Shown: piece by piece, positions 13,854 to 20,106 of the stretch
Position numbering within the stretch: position 1 is the stretch's first letter
Layout: every line of letters begins with the position of its first letter
Assembly (NCBI GenBank): GCA_017477035.1
Contig: JAFUXW010000038.1
Location: 1 to 27,554, forward strand
Direction of reading: 5' to 3'
Length of the DNA stretch: 27,554 nt
Source of the DNA: Alphaproteobacteria bacterium
GTDB taxonomy: Bacteria; Pseudomonadota; Alphaproteobacteria; RF32; CAG-239
Translations under genes and position numbers: made by a program
Notes under the pieces: generated by a model
The model's input: only the letters and a program-made list of their open reading frames with translations
Databases searched by the model: none
Told to the model about the DNA's origin: nothing

Positions 13854-14438
13854 TTAATGCCTCCTTATTAGCTTTGCGAGTAATTTGAGATTAGTAGAAC
13901 GATACAGTGGTGCAAGTTCCGCGATATCTGCAAGGTTCAGCTTCCAAAACTCGTCTTCATCTATGCGTAAATCTTCAAAAAGCAATTCCCGTAATTCCTT
14001 TACATTTTGCACCGGTGACAGAGAATACAGCTTATCACACAAAGCCTTTTCAGGAGTGGCAATCTGATATGAATAGCCGTTTTCTTCGACAAGTCGTATT
14101 CCGAAATGATAAACGTCTGCAGGAACATCGCGGTACAAAAAGGTTCCGAATTGGTTTTGATATGTCTTTGCCTTTCTCTTTTGAAATGTTGCGGATGTAT
14201 AAGTGTTGTAGACAGCTTCCGGAATTAATCCGTAACTTGCAAGAGCGTAGTCAAAAGACAGATACGACGGGCCGCAAATACGACCGGCTAGATACTTGCC
14301 TGGTGTACTCGCCTCAGTCTCATAAAGACCACGGGTTATCGCTATCAAACGGCCAGAATTGATATCACGGCAAATCTTCCCTTTGATATCCGTGTAATCT
14401 TTATATTTTAACTCTAAATCATCAAATGTTTGTATCAT
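13854..14438 (-). CDS. abiEi: AbiEi-type antitoxin/autoregulator
   Basis: 194 residues from the ATG at 14436-14438, chosen because GGAGA lies five bases upstream. The N-terminal winged helix (LELKYKDYTDIKGKICRDIN, then SGRLIAITRGLYE) is followed by the AbiEi core YLAGRICGPSYLSFDYALASYGLIPEA, TSATFQKRKAKTY, FHFGIRLV-like strands and IATPEKALCDKLY. The family antagonises AbiEii and represses its own promoter. A symmetrical dyad (14442-14480) lies immediately upstream. First gene of a three-gene operon. Confidence 0.87.
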   Translation of the reverse strand: MIQTFDDLELKYKDYTDIKGKICRDINSGRLIAITRGLYETEASTPGKYLAGRICGPSYLSFDYALASYGLIPEAVYNTYTSATFQKRKAKTYQNQFGTFLYRDVPADVYHFGIRLVEENGYSYQIATPEKALCDKLYSLSPVQNVKELRELLFEDLRIDEDEFWKLNLADIAELAPLYRSTNLKLLAKLIRRH

Positions 14439-14441
14439 ATT

Positions 14442-14480
14442 TTCTCCATTTGGTTTTATAATATAAAACTTTTTGGAGAA
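14442..14480. promoter_or_regulatory. candidate AbiEi operator
   Basis: A 39-bp interrupted dyad centred on 14461. The outer arms are TTCTCCA (14442-14448) and TGGAGAA (14474-14480); the inner arms are TTTTATA and TATAAAA (14454-14468). It covers the ribosome binding site and the presumed -10 of the AbiE operon, as expected for autorepression. Confidence 0.5.
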
Positions 14481-14510
14481 AATCAAGTATTTTTTATTTC
14501 AAGAGTAAAA

Positions 14511-14696
14511 ATGCCAGCCAAACAATTAAGTAGAATCCATCCGAATATCAAACTCTGGTGCCACGGACATATCCATTCCGCCAGCGACTACAAAATCGGC
14601 AACTGCCGCGTTATCTGTAACCCCCGCGGCTACGCCAAATATTACGAAAGTGCAGAACACACAGGATTTAACAAAGATTTGATTATCGAAATTTAA
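14511..14696 (+). pseudogene. C-terminal remnant of a metallophosphoesterase
   Basis: The frame LWCHGHIHSASDYKIGN, then CRVICNPRGYAKYYE, and a stop at 14696 is the C-terminal end of a calcineurin-like phosphoesterase. The GHIH (metal ligands) and the NPRGY strand match small phosphoesterases. The N-terminal metal-binding motifs (DxH, GDxxD, GNHE) are missing; the sequence upstream is the AbiE promoter dyad. An ATG at 14511 could start a 61-residue product, but it would be inactive. It marks a recombination junction at the right end of the AbiE module. Confidence 0.65.
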
Positions 14697-14792
14697 CCAT
14701 TCATCACAAATTTATAATCAGTGAGTATGTGTATAATTCTCTGGACTTTTCTCTATTTCCAAGTGTTGCTGACCGTAACGAAAGGAAATGCC

Positions 14793-15044
14793 ATGAAAAT
14801 AAAGAAATACCAAAATATAACACCAAGCAACAGAACAAATTTTGCAATGGTTTACCATCATGCAGGACGGACATTAACCCAAATTGAAACCATACTTAAG
14901 CGAGCTTACGGGAATCCGCTACCAGTACGGACAAGAGACAGATTGAATCGCCTGAGATTTAAACTTGAACAGATGGTTGCTCGGTATAAGCAATGCGAAA
15001 CAGATTTAAAATTAGAATATAAAAATCGCAAAAATAAATCTTAA
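14793..15044 (+). CDS. small basic protein of unknown function
   Basis: 83 residues from the ATG at 14793 (AAAGGA seven bases upstream). It is rich in Lys and Arg and mostly helical: QIETILKRAYGNPL, then RDRLNRLRFKLEQMVARYKQ, ending NRKNKS. A nucleic-acid-binding role is possible but not shown by any motif. Its stop overlaps the stop of the convergent DUF1737 gene by three bases. Confidence 0.55.
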   Translation: MKIKKYQNITPSNRTNFAMVYHHAGRTLTQIETILKRAYGNPLPVRTRDRLNRLRFKLEQMVARYKQCETDLKLEYKNRKNKS

Positions 15045-15232
15045 CTTTCTATCGGTTCTGATTTTAATAATGCCTGACAATAATGAACGGCCTCATATTC
15101 ATCTATGTAAGCAGAGACACCGCCAATTGGTAAATACCCGTTTCTCAGGCGTTCTGCTACCTCATCCTCAAAAACACTTCGAGGCCCTTCATCAATTACT
15201 ATATAAAGTTTTTCATCGTCATATTTTGCCAT
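15041..15232 (-). CDS. DUF1737 domain protein (paralogue 2)
   Basis: A 63-residue DUF1737 protein: an IVIDEG strand, FEDEVAERLRNGYLPIGGVS, then YCQALLK near the C-terminus. The ATG at 15232 has AAAGGAG seven bases upstream. It resembles the protein at 3523-3708 along its length. It is the last gene of the three-gene operon starting at 16527, 13 bases after the previous stop. Confidence 0.78.
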   Translation of the reverse strand: MAKYDDEKLYIVIDEGPRSVFEDEVAERLRNGYLPIGGVSAYIDEYEAVHYCQALLKSEPIES

Positions 15233-15245
15233 GATTGCGCTCCTT

Positions 15246-15746
15246 TTATCTCCTGCATAATGCACATGCTAATTTTTTAATTTCTTCCATTTTCTTTTTA
15301 TAGTCATTCTTTTCAAATTCAAAAGAGAGTTTCAAATCTTCAGGGGCATTATTTTCTTCTTCATCTTCATCACCGTCCATTCCATCGCCATGACGAAAAT
15401 CGTCCCATATGACGCTATTTTCATTTTCAGTTACTTTGGCTTTAATATTAGCACACCCCAACTCATCACAAGAGCATATTAACAGATGAATTCTGCCAGG
15501 CTCATAGGGATCACCATCTAGATCAAATGCCCATAAATCACTTAGCGTCGTATGATGATAATCTCCATCACCCTTTGAAACTTCCCTAACAATCTCTAGC
15601 ATATCCTTTCCGTTTATTATAAAAACGCATCGCAGCAATCCATCACCTGATGTATAGCTGTCCTCGTATGTTATACGCTTTATCTCATAATCAAAGGTAT
15701 CAAATTTTTTATTTATTATCATATTCTGTATCTCCATATTGCACAT
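15246..15746 (-). CDS. acidic protein of unknown function, operon gene 2
   Basis: 166 residues, not recognised. The first half looks beta-rich (FDYEIKRITYEDSYT, LLRCVFIINGKDMLEIVREV, HLLICSCDELGC). A very acidic linker (DGDEDEEENN) follows, then a Lys-rich C-terminal helix. The CSCDELGC cluster of three Cys could bind a metal. Immunity- or antitoxin-like acidic character is visible, but no family can be named. Its ATG lies one base after the stop of the upstream gene, so translation is coupled. A second in-frame ATG three codons on is an alternative start. Confidence 0.6.
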   Translation of the reverse strand: MCNMEIQNMIINKKFDTFDYEIKRITYEDSYTSGDGLLRCVFIINGKDMLEIVREVSKGDGDYHHTTLSDLWAFDLDGDPYEPGRIHLLICSCDELGCANIKAKVTENENSVIWDDFRHGDGMDGDEDEEENNAPEDLKLSFEFEKNDYKKKMEEIKKLACALCRR

Positions 15747-15747
15747 T

Positions 15748-16527
15748 TTAGTTGCCTTTTCTTCCGCTTGGTTCTGTCATTTCATTATATAAATCATCAA
15801 CATAAGCAAGCTTCTTTTTCAGAATATTGTACAATTTCTCAAATTCATTGTAGAATAAATCTTGTTCAATAAGTTTATCAAAAATTATTTGAACCTTATC
15901 AGCGTCGTAGTTTTGTATAATAAAACGAATGTTATCATCTTTTCGCCATGCAAGAAACTTTGTGTACCAAAATTCTTCAATACAAAGATTGGAATATCCA
16001 TCCGTCTTCAGTCTTTTTAAAAATTGTGGAATATCCTGCATAACCGGTTTTGCTTCAATCACTATTTTGACATCTTCATTAAAATACAAAATTCCCGATA
16101 TACACTCAAAATCTTCTTCACTATCAAGATTATTCAGAAATCCATCGTCATCTGGTTCTGGTTCTACTTTTGCATCTGTAAAAAATTGATTTGTAAATTG
16201 TGTTGCAAGTGTTGAGGGATAAGGCATAAATTCTTCCGGATAATAGAATTTATCCTCATCCGTGTTCCATATAAAATTACTGCGCATATGAAGATCATAA
16301 GCAGAAGGAATATGTTGGCATAGAGGAATTTCTATTTTATATCTGTCCCATGAATCAACATAGCATTTATATGCCGTAAATTTATTCTGTTTTGTTAACT
16401 CATTGCATAGTTTTTCACACTCTTCTTTAGAGCCGCTTTTTTTAGCCATTAACCAACCGGAAGTATTATCGGTCTTGTATAAAATGACACAGGTGGGATA
16501 TTTCCATTCTTCGCGAATATTTGACAT
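15748..16527 (-). CDS. protein of unknown function, operon gene 1
   Basis: 259 residues, not recognised. The N-terminal ~60 residues look like a small alpha/beta domain (YPTCVILYKTDNTSGWLMAK, KEECEKLCNELTKQNKFTAY). A central strand pair, ISGILYFNEDVKIVIEAKP followed by IPQFLKRLK, resembles the ExK-plus-helix core of PD-(D/E)xK nucleases, but the first Asp is not placed convincingly. The C-terminus is helical. AAAGGAG lies six bases before the ATG. A TTGAAA-N17-TAAAAT promoter and a paired TGTCA site lie upstream, in the divergent gap with the WYL regulator. Confidence 0.6.
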   Translation of the reverse strand: MSNIREEWKYPTCVILYKTDNTSGWLMAKKSGSKEECEKLCNELTKQNKFTAYKCYVDSWDRYKIEIPLCQHIPSAYDLHMRSNFIWNTDEDKFYYPEEFMPYPSTLATQFTNQFFTDAKVEPEPDDDGFLNNLDSEEDFECISGILYFNEDVKIVIEAKPVMQDIPQFLKRLKTDGYSNLCIEEFWYTKFLAWRKDDNIRFIIQNYDADKVQIIFDKLIEQDLFYNEFEKLYNILKKKLAYVDDLYNEMTEPSGRKGN

Positions 16528-16546
16528 ATTTTGCTCCTTTGCCGCT

Positions 16547-16575
16547 ATTTTACACGACTAATGTTTATTTTTCAA
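16547..16575 (-). promoter_or_regulatory. sigma70-type promoter of the unknown three-gene operon
   Basis: On the minus strand TTGAAA (16575-16570), a 17-base spacer and TAAAAT (16552-16547). The upstream paired site at 16594-16609 ends exactly 18 bases before the -35. Confidence 0.6.
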
Positions 16576-16593
16576 GACCACTGCCGTAAGTGA

Positions 16594-16609
16594 TGACATA
16601 ATTTGACAT
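16594..16609 (-). promoter_or_regulatory. paired TGTCA site, candidate WYL operator 1
   Basis: On the minus strand ATGTCA-N4-ATGTCA, period 10 bp. It is the same unit as at 16948 and 16985 but faces the divergent operon. Confidence 0.55.
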
Positions 16610-16667
16610 TAATCATCTTACCAAAATCACAATTAGATTGATATATAAAAAAACATCCATACAATAA

Positions 16668-16838
16668 AATCGCTTTACTCAGGACGACTTTGCCATAGCG
16701 CAGAAAGAAAATGTCGGAATCAAAGTTGGAATGTTCCAGAAGAACTACTGTAAGGCTGTGGTAAATGGTAGCCGTCTGGCATTCTATTTTTTAAAATCTG
16801 AAAGGATTAAAACCGCTTTGACAATCTTTGCAATATAG
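16668..16838 (+). pseudogene. unidentified gene remnant in the WYL upstream gap
   Basis: An open frame without a start codon reads TQDDFAIAQKENVGIKVG, then MFQKNYCKAVVNGSRLAFYF, to a TAG at 16836-16838. It looks like real coding sequence by residue content, but no family is recognised. It occupies most of the 420-bp gap between the divergent operon and the WYL gene. It is probably the end of a gene lost during island assembly. Confidence 0.35.
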
Positions 16839-16947
16839 TTTGTAATCAAGCGATGTAAACTGAGTACCTATAATCATATTTAAAAATCCTCTTTTGTGAT
16901 TAGCTTATATTGTATCCAAAAATTTTTCAATACACGAAACATAATTA

Positions 16948-17000
16948 ATGTCAAAATATGTCAATAATTCAACACAACTAATCCATGTCATTATATGTCA
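16948..17000 (+). promoter_or_regulatory. two paired TGTCA sites, candidate WYL operators 2 and 3
   Basis: ATGTCA occurs at 16948, 16958, 16985 and 16995: two ATGTCA-N4-ATGTCA units, each with a 10-bp period and 37 bp apart, directly upstream of the WYL gene. The WYL promoter itself is unclear; TACAAT at 17037-17042 is a possible -10. Confidence 0.6.
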
Positions 17001-17067
17001 TAAATTTTATGAAAATTTAACTAAAATGCTTTATGATACAATCACGAATTGCTTAAAAGGTGGACTA

Positions 17068-18015
17068 ATGTATAATAAAACAGATACGATTAATGATTTG
17101 ATATTGTGGTTACAGGCTTCGGATGATGGTGTATCTCTTAAAGATATAATGGAAAGATATGGTGTTTCGCTCAGAACCGCCATCCGCATGAAAGATGCTA
17201 TTGCCCAAAAATATCCGCAACTTCAAGAAATATCAGGAAGATATAACACAAAGTTATGGAAACTACCGCAAGGTGCCGCCAAAGAAATGGTCAGTTTTTC
17301 CCTTGATGAGGTTCATGCTCTGCAATCTGCCATTAAATTGATGCAAACCCACCATATGATGGATTCTCACTATTTAGACCGCATGCTTTATAAAATAAAA
17401 TCATTAATGGGCAGTGAAGTTGTTACAAAGCTTGAGCCGGATGCTGAAGCTCTATTAGAGGCTGAAGGCTATGCACTCCGTCCTGGACCGCGAATTAAAG
17501 TTAAAAAAGAATTTATAGAAAAATTGCGGTTGGCCGTTATTGCATGCAGAACTGTTCTAATGAAATACCAGTCAAAATCCGGAGAAAAAAATTATATGGT
17601 TGATCCTTACGGATTTTTATATGGAAACAAACATTATTTGATTGCTTGGGATCATTACAAGCGAAAAATATGCACGTTTGACTTGAATAAAGTACAAGAC
17701 TTAGAAATTGATGTGAATTATTTTGCACGTGATCCGAAGTTTTCATTACATAAATTTTCCGAGCAGTCATTCGGTGTATATCAGGAAGAACCTTTTGATG
17801 TAGAATGGCTGTTTGATAAGGAAGTTGCGGATTCGGCGGCACAATATATATTTCATCCAACACAAAACATGAGAAGAAACCGCAACGGTACTTTAACCGT
17901 AAAATTCCGAGCCGGTGGTGCCAGAGAAATGGATTGGCATCTCTACACATGGGGAAATCATGTAAAAGTTATCAAGCCAAAGGACTTTGATAAAAGAAAG
18001 ATTTGGAAAGGCTAA
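17068..18015 (+). CDS. WYL domain transcriptional regulator
   Basis: 315 residues from the ATG at 17068, chosen because AAGGTGG lies just upstream; longer versions read through the operator repeats. The N-terminal winged helix (TINDLILWLQ, VSLKDIMERYGVSLRTAIRMKDAI) is followed by a helical linker and the WYL domain (ACRTVLMKYQSKSGEKNYMV, DPYGFLYGNKHYLIAWDHYK, FDLNKVQDLEI). The C-terminal WCX domain ends with VKVIKPKDF. WYL regulators often control phage-defence islands (BrxR/CapW type), sensing a nucleic-acid ligand. Paired TGTCA sites around the gene and upstream of hsdM suggest it controls itself, the divergent operon and the RM genes. Confidence 0.88.
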   Translation: MYNKTDTINDLILWLQASDDGVSLKDIMERYGVSLRTAIRMKDAIAQKYPQLQEISGRYNTKLWKLPQGAAKEMVSFSLDEVHALQSAIKLMQTHHMMDSHYLDRMLYKIKSLMGSEVVTKLEPDAEALLEAEGYALRPGPRIKVKKEFIEKLRLAVIACRTVLMKYQSKSGEKNYMVDPYGFLYGNKHYLIAWDHYKRKICTFDLNKVQDLEIDVNYFARDPKFSLHKFSEQSFGVYQEEPFDVEWLFDKEVADSAAQYIFHPTQNMRRNRNGTLTVKFRAGGAREMDWHLYTWGNHVKVIKPKDFDKRKIWKG

Positions 18016-18030
18016 TGACAGAAAATGACA
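18016..18030 (-). promoter_or_regulatory. paired TGTCA site, candidate WYL operator 4 (hsdM)
   Basis: TGACA at 18016 and 18026 on the + strand (TGTCA on the minus), period 10 bp. It overlaps the last base of the WYL stop codon and ends exactly 18 bases before the hsdM -35. Confidence 0.55.
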
Positions 18031-18048
18031 ATATCTTTATTAATAGTA

Positions 18049-18077
18049 TTGAAAATATAAAATAGCAAAGGTATAAA
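18049..18077 (+). promoter_or_regulatory. promoter of the RM operon
   Basis: TTGAAA (18049-18054), 17-base spacer, TATAAA (18072-18077), 35 bases before the hsdM ATG. It has the same -35 hexamer and spacing as the divergent-operon promoter at 16547-16575. Confidence 0.6.
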
Positions 18078-18112
18078 ATTGATAAAACAGGACTTTCGTT
18101 GAGGATATAATA

Positions 18113-19606
18113 ATGGATGTAACGACTAGAACTAAAATTGATGCAATATGGCAAGGTATGTGGGATAACGGTATGGCTGATGCCAAAACTAATATTACAC
18201 AAATTACCTATCTGCTATTTATAAAAATGTTAGATGATGCTCAAATCAAAAAAGAATCAAATGCAAATGCGTTAGGTGTAAAAGTCAGAAATCCGACATT
18301 TAAGGATGGCTCATATTTTGAAAACAAAGATATTACCGTAACTTATGAAGATTTGCGTTGGCATAATTTTGTGCATTACTCAACTGAAAAAATGTTTATG
18401 ATAGTAAGAGATTATGTATTCAAATTTATTAGAGAACTTCACGATGGAGAAGACAATGCGTTCTCTCGCTTTATGAATGATGCAAAGCTTGAAATTCCAA
18501 GTGGTAAAATTCTTGAAAAGGTTATCCGAGGCTTAAATGATAATGAATTAAACTTGGATAACAAAGAAATTATGGGCGATGTTTACGAATATTTGCTTGC
18601 AAAACTTTCTGTAAACGGAACAAACGGGCAATTTCGCACCCCGCGACACATTATCAGTATGATGGTAAATTTAATGCAGCCGAAATTAGGAGAGAAAATT
18701 TGCGATCCTGCAATGGGCAGTGCCGGTTTTCTTATGGAATCTGCTAAATATATCCAAGCACATCAAAAAAATGAATTAAATAGCACCGAAAACAGAAGAA
18801 AATTTAATTCAGAAATGTTTTATGGTAACGAAACAGATCCTGATATGCTTCGTATTGGCACAATGAATATGACTTTACACGACGTCTCTGACCCACAAAT
18901 TTTTTATAAAAACTCTTTAACAGATGATAATAAAGATGAGTACAAATATAATTTAATTTTGGCAAATCCACCATTTAGTGGTTCTTTAGATGCTAATGAC
19001 TTAGCAAAATCCTTAAAAGATATATGTCCATCGAAATCTACAGAACTTTTATTTATGGCACTTTTTTTAAGAAGTCTCGTTATAGGCGGCAGATGTGCTT
19101 CAATCGTTCCTGTTGGAGTGGTTAATAATACAAATGAAAAAGCATACACCACTATACGTAAAGAGTTGGTGGAAAAACAACGATTAAAAGCAATTATTTA
19201 TATGCCAAGCGGCGTGTTTAAGCCATATGCCGGTGTTCAAACAGCCATTATAATTTTTGAAAAAACAGGAACTGGTGGCACAGATAAAGTTTGGCTTTAT
19301 AATATGGAAGCAGATGGATTTTCTCTTGATGACAAGAGAAATCCTATTGATGCAAACGATATTCCGGACATTATTGAACGTTACCACAATTTAGATAAAG
19401 AAGAAAGCAGAACGCCTTACGATAAATCTTTCTTTATTACAAAGCAGGATATTGTCGATAACGACTATGTTTTAAGCTTAAATAAATACCAAAAGAAAGA
19501 AATTGTTAAAAAGGTGTATCGTCCGACAAAAGACATTATTGCTTCAATTAACGATTTAGAAAAGCAATTTTCTACACTTATGGAAGAAATTGCAAGGGGA
19601 GCATAA
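18113..19606 (+). CDS. hsdM: type I RM system, methyltransferase subunit HsdM
   Basis: A 497-residue N6-adenine methyltransferase of the HsdM type. The N-terminal helical domain (AIWQGMWDNG, ITYLLFIKMLDD) contacts HsdS. The SAM-binding motif I DPAMGSAGF is at 198-206, preceded by QFRTPRHIISMMVNLM, the standard HsdM lead-in. The catalytic NPPF is at 285-288 (LILANPPFSGSL). The C-terminal part has the tail GVFKPYAGVQTAIIIFEK. With HsdS it methylates the recognition site; with HsdR added it restricts unmodified DNA. GAGG lies eight bases before the ATG. Its stop is one base from the next start. Confidence 0.95.
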   Translation: MDVTTRTKIDAIWQGMWDNGMADAKTNITQITYLLFIKMLDDAQIKKESNANALGVKVRNPTFKDGSYFENKDITVTYEDLRWHNFVHYSTEKMFMIVRDYVFKFIRELHDGEDNAFSRFMNDAKLEIPSGKILEKVIRGLNDNELNLDNKEIMGDVYEYLLAKLSVNGTNGQFRTPRHIISMMVNLMQPKLGEKICDPAMGSAGFLMESAKYIQAHQKNELNSTENRRKFNSEMFYGNETDPDMLRIGTMNMTLHDVSDPQIFYKNSLTDDNKDEYKYNLILANPPFSGSLDANDLAKSLKDICPSKSTELLFMALFLRSLVIGGRCASIVPVGVVNNTNEKAYTTIRKELVEKQRLKAIIYMPSGVFKPYAGVQTAIIIFEKTGTGGTDKVWLYNMEADGFSLDDKRNPIDANDIPDIIERYHNLDKEESRTPYDKSFFITKQDIVDNDYVLSLNKYQKKEIVKKVYRPTKDIIASINDLEKQFSTLMEEIARGA

Positions 19607-19607
19607 A

Positions 19608-20105
19608 ATGCCAATTATTGACGATATATGTATAGCCAAAACAAAAGGTATAGCGGCAAAGGATGTTGATGAAACAGGAAAATATCCTGTTTTTGGTGCT
19701 ACCGGTCTTATGGGTTATCTTGATACTTATGAATCAGAAAATGAATATATAGGTATAATTAAAGACGGTGCCGGTGTCGGACGTACAAATATATATCCGG
19801 CTAAATCATCTTTACTTGGAACAATGCAATATATATTTCCGAAAGAAAATATAGATATAAAATATTTAATGTATCTTTTGCGTAGCTTAAATTTAGGCGG
19901 TGCGGCGGCAGGTGCGGCAATCCCTCATATTTATTTCAAAAATTACAAAAAAAGCGTTGTGCCGGAGTGTAATTTTGAAAAACAAAAGTTAATTTCAAAA
20001 TTGCTTGAAAAAATAGAAAATTTAATAAAATTGAAGCAAAAACAAATTTTTTCGCTTGATGAATTAGTAAAATCACGATTTATCTGTCAGGAGGTAGCAT
20101 GCTAA
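19608..20105 (+). CDS. hsdS: half HsdS: single target-recognition domain (TRD a)
   Basis: 165 residues from the ATG at 19608 (AGGGGAG six bases before), about half a normal HsdS. One TRD (GKYPVFGATGLMGYLDTYES, then IGIIKDGAGVGRTNIYP and AAAGAAIPHIYFKNYKK) is followed by the conserved helix QKQIFSLDELVKSRFI, then six residues and a stop. Half HsdS proteins can dimerise to make a working specificity subunit with a palindromic target; this follows from known engineered cases, not from data here. The stop lies inside the 37-bp inverted repeat and overlaps the ATG of the next hsdS, so the two are translationally coupled. It may also act as a donor of TRD a. Confidence 0.85.
   Translation: MPIIDDICIAKTKGIAAKDVDETGKYPVFGATGLMGYLDTYESENEYIGIIKDGAGVGRTNIYPAKSSLLGTMQYIFPKENIDIKYLMYLLRSLNLGGAAAGAAIPHIYFKNYKKSVVPECNFEKQKLISKLLEKIENLIKLKQKQIFSLDELVKSRFICQEVAC
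20054..20084 (+). repeat. 31-bp direct repeat, copy 1 (in half hsdS)
   Basis: Identical to 20566-20596 in the next hsdS and in the same reading frame (LDELVKSRFI). Recombination between the copies would delete TRD b and fuse TRD a to TRD c in frame. Confidence 0.85.
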
Positions 20106-20106
20106 A
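20070..20106 (+). repeat. 37-bp inverted repeat, left copy (IR-a)
   Basis: A perfect inverted match to 26564-26600. It begins AAATCACGATTTATC and contains the ribosome binding site CAGGAGG and ATGCTAAA, so the translation start is carried on the repeat and every cassette brought to this position keeps its start signals. Confidence 0.95.
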
